The notes: generated by a model from the letters alone, not told the origin. 64,000 nt of DNA from Candidatus Absconditabacteria bacterium (GCA_028685875.1 JAQUDD010000003.1:59561-123560); one strand, 5' to 3'. Shown: positions 40,601-53,457, counted from the first letter of the stretch. A program made the numbers and translations.

Positions 40601-43600
40601 AGGAGCAATTAGTCCTTCTCGGCGAGCCATACTATTGTCTACTACTTTCACCGATTCGTTTAATTTTATTCCATACTGGGTTACTATTTTTGTATTTTCA
40701 TTACTTCTCTCATACCATTCATTATCACAGGTATGCTTTTCTTTGCTAACATAATTAGCATACCCTTTCGTTGCTCCTCCATAAAAGATTTTTACAAGCC
40801 CTTTATTATCATTTGTAATGATATCAAGGTTTCCATCCTTGTCCATATCTTCAAGAAACATCTGGTATATCCCCGACATATCTTGTGGTGTGTCTGTGAT
40901 TTCTTCTATTTCTACGTTTGTATTGAGACAGATGGGGTATCCATCTACATCAAACGTTCCTCATCTATTTGGATAGACTTTCAGATTTTTATTTTTCGTT
41001 AGAATAATTATATCTTCATATTGATTCCCATCAATATCTCCTACATGTACTTCTTCAATATTTTCCGCGATAAATATCAGATTTTCTAGATTTTTGAAGC
41101 TTGGTTCTGATCCATAATTTTTGGCTATTTTGACCTGGCCATCTTCATATACAATCAGAAGATCTTTTAATCCATCATTGTTGAAATCGATTACTTTGGT
41201 TATGAATATCGTATTTTCTGTATCAGTAAATACGGCTTCTCCGATTCCTCCATCGAGTTTGGTATCATATACTTTCGGATTTTCATCATATTTTTTGAGT
41301 AGAGGATCTCAGAGATTGATTAATAATTCTGATCAGAATTTTTTACTTGCTTCTCCCACTCTTTCTCCTTGAGCAAAGAGAGTCATATTTTTGAAGTCTC
41401 CTCTGAATCCAATACTATTATTCATAGTATTGCTGTCTTGGATTGAAAGATAACTTGTGTCTATGTTGAAAGAACTTGTTGCATCAAAGATTCCTATTAA
41501 ATTTTGGTTATTTGTGGACCCTTGGGAAAAAGTTTTTCCAATAGTATATCTACTACTATAGCTTTCTATCTGTTCAATTGTGAAGTTTGCTTTTGGAAGG
41601 TGGAATACTATACTACCGTAGTATATATTGTTTGCAGAAATTGTCCATACTTGATAGCCATTATTAAGGCTGCTATTGCTTCGTAGGATATCAAGTTCAC
41701 CGTTTTTAAGATCCGCTATCGTTTCATTGTTTTGAGAGAGTATTCCGTTTTCTATTTTATATCCTCATTCTGCAGGGATGAAGAAAATGATATTGTTTTC
41801 AGTTCTTCTGCTGTTTAAAATCGCATTCATAGATTCTTCACTGGTTGTTTGGATCCATTCTAGTTGCCCTAGGGGGGTCTTTAATTTTGCAATATTTCCT
41901 ATATTGATCATTAGTTGCTCTCTTTCAATTTTTGTTATTGTTTTTATGTTTCTATAATTTTTAATCTGGAAATTCGGCTCAATTCATCGTAAAATTTCTT
42001 TGATGTTAGCCTCTTGGACAAGTTGAGTAGTTGTTGAAATAATTTTATTTGATTGGCTCATTATATTTTCTATATATTTTTCGTTATTGGAAAAATATCC
42101 TCGTTGATTTCACCGATCACTTCCGAAATAATTTAGATAGAGAATATTTAATCAGCTCTGAGGAATTAGACTTTCTTTTATTTGGAGAGATTGGCTATTT
42201 TTTGATTCCGTTTTATTTTCTATTTCTGTTATTAGGTATCCGATTCCTCCTTTTATTCCTTTCACTGTAATATCAGTCTTCCCCCCAGAAATTATTATTG
42301 TATTTTCTGTATTGTAGCTAAGACTTTCCGTACTACTGAGTTTTACTCTCGTGGCATTGGGAACCGTATTCCCTCGCATGTCTTTTACTGTTAGAGTTGC
42401 CTTAGCTTCCTCGTCTATTCTAATACTTTCTGGAGCAAAACTAATTTCTACTAGTTGAGTATCTGAAGGGACAATATTGATAGGAATTTGAATAGGATCA
42501 AGTCCTTTAATTTCAATACTAATATTATCTTCTCCAGCTCTTGTATTGGGATAAAAGTAAAAGCTAACTTCTCCATTTTTCATTTCAAAAAGTGATTGTG
42601 TGGAAAAGGATTCTCTTACCACGCTATTTGTTGTACTGCTTTTTGTGGATCCAATAGTTACTAATTTATTTTTTGCTCTCACCTTTACATTGGTGTGGAG
42701 ATTTGTTATGGTATTGTTTACGTCTTTCAGTTGCAGAGTAACTTTTTGTAACTTTTGTTGATTAAGATATCTATTACTATTTTGTGTAATATAAATTGAA
42801 TTAGTATTTCAGATTTTTAGGGTTATTGTTGTTGTTTTATTTTCTGTTAAAGGATATGTTTGCGTATTAATCATGATAGAAGGTTTTGCTTGTTTTACGG
42901 TTTGGGTAAGATTGCTCAATATCTCTCCACTATGGGAGAGCGCCTGAATTTGAATATTGCTGTTGTTTATTGTATCCTTGTCTGCTTTATAATAGAGTTT
43001 TGTTTTTTTGAGATCATAGACAGTAATTCACGTTCTTGCTAATCAATTCTCGATAATCACACCGCTAGATGCAGTGATAGTGAATCCTTCGTTAGACCAT
43101 TCTACGAGATTTTTCTCTTTATCATAGGCATTAAAAGTAAGAGGGTATTGGATCCCTGCGATGAGGGTAGTATTGTCCATACTTACTTCTACTTCTGTTA
43201 CGAGTCATGGAATACTTGTGATTTTATGCGTTCTTGTGATACAATTGCTGCTATTTGGTAAGCAAGAAGTGATTACTATTAGTGAGGTTCCTGCTTTATT
43301 AGTTACTGGTGTGATATTGAGGGCTTGTGATTCTTTTTCTGGATTGAATGTTTTAGATCGTGGAGTAGTACAAAGATTTTTCCCTTCAATAGTAAAACAT
43401 GCATCTCCTGTTCATGAGATACTCATATTAAGGGTTCCAATATCTTTAGATGCACTGATTCTTAGTGTTGCATTTGTTTTGATTTCACTAAAGGTGAGAC
43501 TACTGAGAGAAGTTTTTACGTTGTCTTTTATTTCTTGTAGTCTAATTTTCGTATTCCCTTCCGCTTCATTGATTTTTTGATTATTTTCATTTGTTCTTCT

Positions 43601-46600
43601 ATTTTCCTCTTCTGCCATTTTTGTAGCATTATCTCTTTCTTGTTGTATGATAATATTACTTCGATCATCACCATATTCTTCCATGGCATTTTGTCGCTTT
43701 TGAAGAGGATTCCCTTCTTGTTCATTGTAGGCTATGATAGCATCTTTTAGTGATGCATCTCAGATAGGTAATACAGGACCTAAACTTTCAGAATAATCCA
43801 AGGTAATTTTGAATGGACTTTCTAACGTTTTTTTCCATCGGCACCCAAGGGCTTTTAGCCAAGGAGAACTCATGTCAGATAGATCGAAAAGCAGTGCGGT
43901 TCCATCGGGTTCTACTCCACATTGTTCTTGAAAATCAAGGTCTTCATCGTCTGTGTCTCCTTCGTCATTTCTTGTGAGATCTTTCATTTGTTGTTGTAGA
44001 GATTGGAGGTTATCATCTGCTGTATTACTTATACTATTATATTCAATGTTGTCATCTCCATCAGAATTAAAGAATCAGATTTCGTATCCTTTTGTTTGAT
44101 AGCTTGGGATATTTAAGGTGTGTTTTGTATTATTTTCTGTGAGGTATTCGTTGAGCACGTAGGATACTTTATTATTGATATTGAAACTTTCTTTGATGTT
44201 ATCCAGATCTTCACTAATGGTATCTGATCAGATTTTTTCTGTGTTTGTGAGATTTTGGTAGTAGAGCAGTTCTGCAATTATTTCAAGTTGTTCGCTTCCT
44301 CATAGTGCAGTTAGGAAATCTTCATAGCTAAAAAATTGGTAGCTACGTGTGTTACTTTCTAGGGTTGGTGTTGCTTTTTTGTCAATCTTAGAGAGTATAT
44401 TATAATACTCACTGTATCTTGTTTGATTAGTTACTGCTTTCCCTCTTTCTTCTGATATCATCTTATTATATTCACTTACTTTATTTTTTAGATATTCCTC
44501 TATTGCGGTTGTAATTTCCTCAATAGTTTTTAATTTTTGGATTCCATCGTTTTCCTTAAATACTTCTACTTTATAGATATCAGGATAAATTAATTTGATT
44601 TCATTTGCTCAAACTCCCTGGAAAGTTATATATCTTGGTGAATCGATAGGTCTATCAGGGGTCAAAAGATTAATTCATTCTATCTTTATCGGGGCATCCT
44701 CACTATTTTCTTGGAAGAGTAAATTTAATCGTGCTTTCACTCAGGGAATTCTTCCGATAATTCCATCTTCATCTTCTTCATTATGTCCTTGCTCTAGATC
44801 TTCTAAAAAGGTTCCTGAATTTAATGCGCTTTCTGTTATATCTCGTTCTGTTTCTCCAATTGGGTTATCATTTTCATCATAGTCCATAAAAGTAATTTTT
44901 CTGAAATTATTCAATGTTTTGTCGAGATCTTCAATGTTTTTTTCTCCGATTTCATCATATAATGTTGTTTCTCCGTATGATATAGTTTTTCTCCAGCTTT
45001 CTTTGCTTGTTTCTCGGTTAGTCATTATCCTAGAAAATTTGCTAATGATTTCTTTGAATGTACTAACACTGTTTGTATATCCTTCTCTAATAGTTCCTAT
45101 ATCCTCACTTATTTTTTTGATCCAATCCGGGTGAAAATCTAATTTACCTTGTAGTAAGGATTCCCTTTCTATGTAAGAAATGCTTTCAAATATACTTATA
45201 ATTCCCTGTGGACTTACTCCTTCAAGAGTATAGTATTGTTCTTGAAACGATTCTTTTAAACTTTGTATGTTGAGAGAAAGTTTATCCATTTCTGATTGAA
45301 TCCTTTCAATGGTCCCAGATTGTATGCTTATAATAATCCCAGATTGATTTCTTGTTATTTCTTCTGTTTCAATTTCTCTAATGGTGTTCATTATGAGCTC
45401 TCCTCCTATCATTCCTGACAAGATTATTCTTTCCTCTTCTAAAATATCCTGTATTTCTTCTCATAATTGGTCAGTTTTTTTATTAATTTGATTGTAATAG
45501 TTTCTTAATGGGGCATTTTCTCCGTATTTTGTGGTATCAATTCCATTGAGTTCTATATCTGTTGTACTGACATTTTTTACAAGAGAGGAAATAATTTTAT
45601 ATGAGTAAGTTTGTTTTGTGCTTCCACATTTTCCTCCTCAACTGTTTAATTCAAATAAGCTGCGATCTCACTTTACTTGCCACTCAAGGATACTTTTATT
45701 TAGATTGAAAAATACAAGATCTGATATTTTTGTATCATGGTTTGTAGGTTTTTCTTGGGTTATTGTGTATCTTTGATTTCTGTTACTTATTACTGTTGCT
45801 GTTGGGGATCCGTATGTGAGATAAGCGTTATAGCTATTCCCAGATGGCTCTTCTGTGGTGATTTTTTTGCTTCCTGCTATGTCAAAAATGTTCTGCCGGG
45901 CGGAAAAAGGATCAAAAGTTTTTAATATGTATGTTCCATTTTCTGATAGTTTATCAAAGTCTAAATTAATAGGGGATGCTCCTCCCCGAACTCTTTCGCT
46001 AAATTGTTGAAGAGTTTCACAATCTCCGTCATTGCTTTGATCATCGTCATTAGGATTACATTTTCAAATTCCTTCATTTTTATATTGTCTACAAAAAAAT
46101 CATTTTCAGAATATTTTTAATCGATAACTGCTACATTTTTTATTAAAATTGGCATGTTGTTTTTCTTTGTTATATTTTTCATATTCTCCTTCTGCATTTA
46201 ATAAATTATATCCTCTATTTCCCTCTACTTGTGTGGAGAAAATATTATAGGATGCTCCTACTGATTTGAATTCTCATTTTGTGTTATCTAGTTCACTTTG
46301 TGAAGGATTTGTGCTTTTGTTGATTTCACTTTCTGTTATTCAACTAAGAGAAGATAAATTTCTAAAGGTCCCTCTGTACATACTTAGTTCTTTTGCATTA
46401 TTTATTAGGTTTGTATGTTTCCCAAAATAATAGACCTCATAGGAGGTTGGCATTTTAATACATTTACTTAATTTCTTTTGTGATTCTTCTTTTCGATAAG
46501 ATACTGGTAATACAATATCCATATCATAGTTTTCTTTTGCTATTTTTTTATCAACACTTTCTTCCAAGAGTTCATTAAAATTTATCAATAGTCCTTGAAT

Positions 46601-47695
46601 ATTGTCGCTTCCGATATTTATTGTGTCTTTGATCAGAATTTTACTACTTGAGGAATCTACATTTACTTTCAAATCTTGTTCTCCATCACTGTTGGTATAT
46701 TCTTTGATACTTCTAGCTCCAGCCAACACATTATCTCTCATATTTACTCCTAGTTGAGTAGAAAAGATATCTGTATAATTAATAATCATTCCTTCTTTGA
46801 TACTCTTTTCAACGATTTGAGTACTCATTGCTTCATCGTTTTCTAGACTATTTTCTTCTATGCTAGTTACTACATTCTCATTTGCACCCATTGCTACAGC
46901 TGCTTCATTGAATCCTTCTAGGATATCTGTGCTTCTCCTATTCTGTTCTGATTGAAAGATTTTTAGCATCAATGGGGTGAATCTTTGATATCCAATATCT
47001 TCACTAAAGAGGATTTTATTTTGGTAGAATTGAAGATTCTCTTCTAAGAACGTATTTTTATTTGCCACGAAATCTTCATACCAGACTCCTGATCCAATAA
47101 AAGCACTAGGATCAGCCTTATATTCTCTTATTTTTTGAAAAAAATGCTGATACTCTGAAATATTCTTTTCATAATTTATGAGTCCATGCCGTATTTCTGC
47201 TTGACCTGCAGGATTATTATTTGAGACAAAGTATTCTTCTTGCGCATCTCGGATGTATTTTTGGTTGAGAAAATCTACGTAGGGATAGATACTTGGGAAG
47301 ATATAATTATTTTCATTAATCACGGGAAGAGGAATATCTCCAATCAGCACCAATCCGATTAAACTAGAGTTTACCTCTTCAAGACCATCAAAGTAGATAT
47401 TTTCAAGCATTTTATGGATATCTGAAGCTTGGATATTTTCTAAGTTGAGTGGGGTGACGAGAGCTTTTGATTCAGGAAGTTCTTTTTGAATATACTCTGT
47501 GGCATATCGTTGGATCTCACTTTTAAGTGCATCATAAATCTGATCATCAACTAGTACACTTACGATATTTACATGAGGGATATTTTTTTCTGCAGCCCAA
47601 GTGGAGAACAGTATTTGGAAATTCTGTAAGAAGATGGATGCAATATATACTAGAAATGTATTTATAATCAGAAATTTTTTACCTTGTTGTCGCAT
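34649..47695 (-). CDS. Giant secreted surface protein, 4,348 aa
   Basis: One frame of 13,047 nt. I read every stretch between the standard-code fragments and met only TGA (for example plus-strand tca at 46340, 44741, 43412, 42152, 40289, 39719, 38279, 37661, 35096 and 34814), no TAA or TAG. N-terminal signal helix (FLIINTFLVYIASIFL), a domain with LIGLVLIGDIPLPVI and IFPSIYPYVDF, long coiled coils, Ig-like β-domains (RIDEEAKATLTVKDMRGN, about residues 1700-1850), FG-GAP-like repeats (MDKDGNLDIITND, about 2270), a Pro/Gly-rich part, a second coiled coil (about 3430-3900) and Ig-like C-terminal domains. No cell-wall anchor seen. Function unknown; adhesion or host contact is inferred. Confidence 0.85.
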
Positions 47696-47838
47696 AGAGA
47701 AATCCTTTGAGTATAAAAAAACACGCTCGTCTGTTAATGATATTCTTCTTGCTCATAAAAGGAAGAGAAAGCACCTTTTTCTCTCTGTTTTCTCTTGTTT
47801 TTTTATTGAAAAATGATGTGGATATTAATTCTATTAAA

Positions 47839-49479
47839 TTACCAGTCTTGATTATGGAGTATTGTTCTCTGAAAATCCTTGAGATATGCTAGTGTAATTG
47901 TGTTTTCTATCAAGTTTTCTTCTCCCTTCTGCTGAGCAGATTTGATTTGTTCTTCAATATTCCCAAGATGAATGTTTTTTTTATCTAAGGTATTTTTGAG
48001 TATTGCATTCATATTTTGAGCAAAGGCATCTGTTCTTCCTTTGAAATATTGTCCTAGATTATCCAATATCTCGTCCCAATCATTATCTTTTTTTGCTTGC
48101 TTTATCTTACTACTTAGGGTATTTATCCGTAGTATATCTGATTGGATATTCTTTATTCTATTCTCAGTGGCTGTTATACTTTTACCTAGGTCATTTGCTA
48201 GAGATTCCTTATTGGGAAATATTTCTATGGTAAGATAATCTCCTACATATTTCTGTTTGTGTTTCCCTTCATGTTTGTAAGGCATACGTTTTATTCTACT
48301 GTAGAAAGATTCTCCTTCTTTTGATCATGGGAAACGAACTATTTTGTCGCTTACATTACTTGTGGTTGTTGTCAGTATTTCTCTGATATCCGGTCTTTTT
48401 ACCTTTTTATGTTCTTCCTTTTTTGAGTATTCTTCTTCACTTCTCTTGTTCCCTTCTTTGTCTCCATGTCTTTCTCATCGTTCAGCCTCTAACCATCTTT
48501 TACATTCTGCTTTAAAGGTATTTTTTTCTTTTTCACTTATGTTGTTTATATATTTTTCCGTTTTTTTTAGAATTGCATTCATACTCCTTTGTTTAAATTC
48601 TCATTCTAATCGGTGATCGCATAGGAGTATTTTGAATCTTTCAAGAATTTCATCCCAAATTTTTCATAAATCGATAGGAATACTTTCTTTATTATTGAAG
48701 AGCTTGTTTTTAAATTCTTCAGGATTATTCATGATTTCTGCTACTAATATCTTTTTTTGATCATAGGTGTATCCTTTCTGTTTCTTTCCATGAAGAATAA
48801 CATCGAGTATATCTGGATATTTTTCTAACTCTTCAGGGCTAAGTGGTAGATATCTTTGATTTATTAGAATTCTTTCAGCTCTTGTTTTTCCTTTTGCTGT
48901 AAAAGCCCTTTGTAATGTTTTTATTTCTTGTATGTCTTTTCATTCCTGTGTTGTTTTTTCTTCAAATGTTGCTGTGTAATATCCAAAAATAACTTTTAAC
49001 ATTTCTGCTCGTGAATTCCCTTTTCTTCTATTATTATCTTCTATGGTGTGTATTAGATAGTGCTTATCTTCAATGATCTCTTTGGATATTATACCCTCCT
49101 CTCGTTCTCTAGTTTGTTTATTAATAAATTCTTCCACTTTCCCTCCATAATTTTCTGGTGCTTGTGTAGTTTCTTCTAGTGTTTGTTTGAGTTTATTAGT
49201 ACATACTAACTTTAAGAATTCTGGAGTCCAAGTAATATCTTTTTTAATGTTTACTATGTCTTTTAATCTGTTTGAAATATTTTCTGGAATTTCTACAACC
49301 TTTTTTTTAATTCCTCATTTCATTGCTTCTTTTTTGAGAAAGAGTTCTATATTTTTTTCATTACTAAAAAAATCTAGAAGTTCTTCCGCTGGGGCTGCAG
49401 CTAGATTTCCTATGATTTCAGCATTGTTTTCTGTGTTGTTATTCTCCGTACTAGAATTTTCTGTATTACTATTTTCCAT
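47839..49479 (-). CDS. Coiled-coil hypothetical protein, 546 aa
   Basis: ATG 49479 begins an Asn/Thr/Glu-rich stretch (MENSNTENSSTENNNTEN), then long charged helices with heptad-like spacing, for example LDKKNIHLGNIEEQIKSAQQ and SDILRINTLSSKIKQAKKDN. No signal peptide or membrane helix, so it is probably cytoplasmic. TGA read as Gly occurs throughout. It precedes the giant gene by 143 nt on the same strand and may be co-transcribed. No family recognised. Confidence 0.6.
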
Positions 49480-49621
49480 TATTATTTTTAAATGAATGAT
49501 AAATCTTTTTTATATTACATATTCCTCATATATTTTCAATATGTAAAGTATCTTCTGAAAGTTGCTTGATAATGTTGGGGAGAACTTTATACTTCGTCTT
49601 GTTTATTATTTTCCTTTTTCT

Positions 49622-50719
49622 ATGCAAAAACCTGTGCTTTTTGATACTTCGAGAGTGCAAGCACGAGCTGCGCAGCATAAACTACAACCCTTCAAAGTGA
49701 AGCAGATTTTTTTTGAATTATTTAAAAATCAAAATATTTCTTATGAGGAAATGACTACGCTTTCCAAGGATTTGAGAGCTGAATTAGAGCAAGATTTTGC
49801 CCCTCTTTCTATCGAGATGGAGGAAATGATTGAGGCGAGCGACACGACGAAATTTGCCTTCAAGACGCATGATGGGTATATTATTGAAGCGATTCTGATG
49901 TATCATCGACAGGATGAAAAGTATCAGGTTTCTGGACAGAAAAGAAAGCTGAATCGTATAACGCTGTGTATTTCTTCTCAGGTGGGATGCTCGATGAATT
50001 GTCTTTTTTGTGTGACGGGGAAGCTCGGACTTACGAGAAATCTCACACGAGATGAAATGATTAGTCAGATTTTGTACGCTAATCATTATATCAAAAAACG
50101 TTTCGGGAAAAAAGAAGATTGAACAACTTGGGCTGTGAGAAATGTGGTGTTTATGGGGATGGGGGAGCCTCTACTTAATTATGATGCAGTAATTAAGAGT
50201 ATTGAGGTAATGTTAGCTCAAGATAAACTTTCATTGGGTCGTAGGCATGTCACGATTTCTACGTGTGGGATTGTGGCTGGAATTCAGAAGCTGATTGATG
50301 ATAAGGTTGATGTGAAATTAGCGGTGAGTTTGCATGCGCCTAATCAGACCTTGAGGAATCAGATTATGCCTATTGCGAAGGCGTTTCCTCTGGATATGTT
50401 GATGAAGACGATTGATAGTTATGTGAAGGCGACGGACAATAGAATTTTTTATGAATATATTATGATTAAGGGGATTACGGATACGCCAGAACTCGCAAAA
50501 GAGTTGGTGGAGTTGCTCAGGGGAAGGCTTGCTCATGTGAATTTAATTCCCTATAATCCGCATCCGTCGATTGATTTCTTGGAGTCGGAGAGTGCTACCA
50601 TTTGGAAATTTAAGAGTATTTTAGAGAGAGGAGGAATTACTGCGACGGTGCGTGATACGATGGGGAGAGATGCAAAGGGTGCTTGTGGGCAACTGGGATA
50701 TGAGAAAGTAATGGGGTAA
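49622..50719 (+). CDS. rlmN: Dual-specificity 23S rRNA/tRNA adenine-C2 methyltransferase
   Basis: Radical-SAM enzyme that methylates C2 of A2503 in 23S rRNA and A37 in some tRNAs. 365 aa, family length. Radical-SAM cluster SSQVGCSMNCLFCVTGKLG (CxxxCxxC), then VVFMGMGEPLLNYDAV, KLAVSLHAPNQTLRNQIMP, YEYIMIKGITDTPELAKEL, HVNLIPYNPH and the catalytic Cys region RDAKGACGQL. One TGA (50120-50122) encodes Gly before TTWAVRNVVF. The start ATG 49622 (MQKPVLFDTS) fits the family. Confidence 0.95.
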
Positions 50720-50731
50720 ATTAGATTATAT

Positions 50732-50757
50732 ACTCCCTTTCAAGGGGAGTTTTTTTA
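50732..50757 (+). terminator. Terminator after rlmN
   Basis: ACTCCC and GGGAGT pair around a 7-nt loop, followed by seven T. Confidence 0.85.
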
Positions 50758-50815
50758 TTGTGTTTGATCAGATTTTTTTTATGTTTTTGGTGTTTTAGTT
50801 TTTTGCTGGTTTCTT

Positions 50816-51103
50816 ATGCCAAAATCTCCTCTTACTAAATTAGTGAATATCTGACCGAAGATTGCAGATCATTTGATAAAAATCTGAATTACAACCCCAG
50901 AAGAATTTTTACAAAGAGATCCCTATGAGGTATTTTATCTCTTGAAGACTAGGGTCGATCCAAGCTTTTGTCGTTGTATGTTGGCTGCGATTGTTGCTGC
51001 GAAAGAGTGAGGAAAATGGAATACTTATCATATAAGTGCGGCTGTTGAATTTCAGAAAAGGTATCCAGATATTCAGTGGAAGACTGCTTGGAAGGGATGT
51101 TAG
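50816..51103 (+). CDS. TfoX C-terminal-domain (HhH) protein, 95 aa
   Basis: LTKLVNIGPKIADHLIKIGI followed by TTPEEFLQRDPYEVFYLLK matches the TfoX C-terminal fold, a helix-hairpin-helix DNA-binding-like module that also occurs alone. Three TGA are Gly (NIG, KIG and EGG). A short basic Trp-rich tail ends at TAG. Its 3' end lies 70 nt from the convergent SDR gene. Role unknown; the family is linked to competence regulation in Proteobacteria, which need not hold here. Confidence 0.75.
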
Positions 51104-51173
51104 TTTTATGAGATATGTTGCTTGCGATGACTGTGGTGTATTTTTCTTTTCTTCTTGTAATGTTTGGAATGAA

Positions 51174-51923
51174 TTATTCCTTACTTACCATTTTAGCAGT
51201 TCGAGAAAGTGGAAGATATCTCCCTAGAAAGGCTTTATATTTATTGGCAAATTTGTGTACTCAGAAGGGTTTGTTGTGCTGGATAAGGTAATTAGCGTAT
51301 TCTACTACTTCTCTGGGGGTTGCTAGTTTTCCTGTATTACTAAAACTTTTGAGAATGTCGGTTTTTGTAAATCCTGGGCAGACAGCAGAGACCTGAATAT
51401 TATAGGGTTTTCCTTCGTAGTGGAGAGCGTTAGAAAAATTGAGGACGAAGGCTTTGGTCGCAAAATACAGAGAGTGATGGATTCCAGGGAAGAATGCTGC
51501 TAGTGAAGCAATATTGAGAATTTTTCCGTTTTTTGCTTTTTTCATTTGTGGAATAATGGCATTGCAGAGGAGGACTATGGCTTGCATATTAATGTTCATG
51601 ATTTGGATAATTCCTTCTTCTGTGAGCGTTCCCATGTCTCCTGGGAGAGCAATTCCTGCGTTATTGATCAGGAAATTGATGTTTGCTTGTTGTTTGTCAA
51701 TCCACTTTGTAATGGTATGAATTCCTTCTCTTGTACTTACATCAGTGATCAAATAGACTACTTCAATCTTGTGGGTGTTTTCTAGATCAGCTTTTATTTC
51801 TTGGAGAAGTTCTTCTCTTCTTGCAACAAGTAAGAGATTGTGTTTTTTCTCTGCGTAAAAGTAGGCGAACTCTTTTCCGATTCCGCTAGAAGCTCAGGTA
51901 ATGAGTGTGTATGTTTTTTTCAT
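51174..51923 (-). CDS. Short-chain dehydrogenase/reductase, 249 aa
   Basis: A classical SDR: LITGASSGIGKEFAYFYAEK (TGxxxGxG; the first Gly is TGA), INFLINNAGIALPG (NNAG), GKILNIASLAAFFPGIHHSLYFATKAFVLNF (Ser...YxxxK) and VSAVCPGFTKTDIL. NAD(P)H-dependent oxidoreductase of unknown substrate. ATG 51923 is needed to include the nucleotide-binding strand. The C-terminus reads through TGA at 51261 to TAA at 51174. Confidence 0.9.
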
Positions 51924-51943
51924 GTATGCGGGGTAATACTAAA

Positions 51944-52768
51944 TTAGTTATTTTCTTCTTCACTGATTCAAATATTTTCAGAACTTAGCTTGTCTGTGTC
52001 TATTAGAGGGGTCAACTCATCTGTATTTTCTTCTTCTCTTTCTTCTTCAAGTTCTTCTTGGATTGCTCCTTGTTCTACTTCTTCAATGGTATTTTCGTCG
52101 GTAGTTATTCCTCCTAGGTTATCCGTGATGAGGAGTTCTTCATTGTTGGGGATACCCAATATATCGCTTGGGATTTCGTTTTCGTTCATTTTTAGGAGTC
52201 AGAAATAAAAGACAATAATAATAAAGTAGATGCAAAGTCCCCGAATACTCATTTTGAATACACGAGCTTTTTTGTTAATGATTTTTACATTTTCTTCATA
52301 CGATATTTTTAGTGTAGCGAGTGTGTCTTTGCGTGTTTCTTCGATAGTTCCGTGAGGTTGGAAGTCATCGCACTGATGTGCGATATTTGGTCCATGATAG
52401 AAGGGTTTACTTTGTAAAATATTAATATACATTCCTAACACAATGATTCCCACCAGTAGTGCAATAATCATCACAATTGAGCTGACATCTGTAGTATTAA
52501 ATTTTCGATCTAAGACAAAGGTAAGGATAAAATATCCTTCTACTGCACCCAGAAATGCGAGGAATCGTTGAGCTTTTTGGTCGATTCGATTGTAGTGATT
52601 ATAGTGGATTTCTAGCACTTTTCGTGCGTTATCGATGAGGTGTTCCTCTATTTCTTTTCTGTCTTCATGCTGTATTGTTGGTATGTCTTGTTGGTCTCTT
52701 GCGTTGTTTTCCTTTTGTTTTTCTGATTCTAGGAGTGTGTCAAGATCGAGATGAGTATTTGTTTCCAT
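51944..52768 (-). CDS. Two-TM protein, SLATT/PycTM-like, with acidic tail
   Basis: 274 aa once TGA at plus-strand 52199 and 51968 are read as Gly. A polar head (about residues 1-55) precedes HYNHYNRIDQKAQRFLAFLG and two hydrophobic helices (LGAVEGYFILTFVL and IVMIIALLVGIIVLGMYINI), then a cytoplasmic helix, a third hydrophobic stretch (IYFIIIVFYFG) and a strongly acidic C-terminal tail (EELEEEREEENTDEL). The DxKA-type helix followed by two TMs recalls SLATT/PycTM effector membranes of defence systems. No cyclase or sensor gene is adjacent, so this is tentative. It diverges from dcd. Confidence 0.6.
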
Positions 52769-52908
52769 CCTTTGCTAAAAGAATAAATCTGATTTGATTA
52801 GTAGGTATTTGGTTGCTCTTTGCAAGGGATCTTGCCTATTTATAATTTGATTGTATTGATATTCCTTTTAAATATATTTTTTGTGTTTTATATTTTGTTA
52901 TTAATTAC

Positions 52909-53433
52909 ATGGTTTTGACCGATGTTTATCTAAAAGAATTATTACTAAAAAAGAAACTTATTATAACACCCTTTCCTAGTGATGAAAGTATTAGATCAAC
53001 CCATATTGATCTTCACCTTGATGAAAGGTTGTTAAAATATTCTTCCCTGATCCTTGATTTAAAAAATCCTGATATAAATTTTGCAGAAATTCAAATGTCT
53101 GATTCTGGTTTTACTTTAGCCCCTTGAGAGTTTATTTTGTGATCTACTTTAGAGACTGTCGAAATTCCAAATGGATACCAATGATTTATTGAAACCAAAG
53201 GGAATATAGCTAGAGCATGAATTCAATCTCACAATACAGATGGTCATATTGATCCTTGATTTAAATGAAAAATCACCTTGGAAATAAAAAATAATTCTCA
53301 TCATTCAATAATTATTTATCCGTGAATGTTGTTTGTGCAGATTTATATTTTTGAATGTTCTTCTTTGTCGGAAAATCCTTACAGAGGCAAGTATCAAAAT
53401 CAAAAAGGCGCAACTATTTATCAGATAGATTAA
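52909..53433 (+). CDS. dcd: dCTP deaminase/dUTPase-like protein
   Basis: A trimeric dUTPase-fold enzyme, 174 aa. Marks: SIRSTHIDLHLDE, FTLAPGEFILGSTLETVEIP, GFIETKGNIARAGIQSH with S/R motif, HIDPGFKGKITLEIKNN and YPGMLFVQIYIFEC. It converts dCTP to dUTP or hydrolyses dUTP, feeding thymidylate synthesis. At least ten TGA encode Gly, including several active-site ones (DPG, KGK, YPG). Stand-alone dCTP deaminases also act in phage defence by depleting dCTP; nothing here distinguishes that role. Confidence 0.85.
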
Positions 53434-53457
53434 TTAATGTTTCAATCTTTATTTAAG

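Noticed and set aside
34649..47695. Many separate small genes or decayed gene fragments
   Set aside because: All fragments share one frame, and the only interruptions are TGA, which is Gly in this organism.
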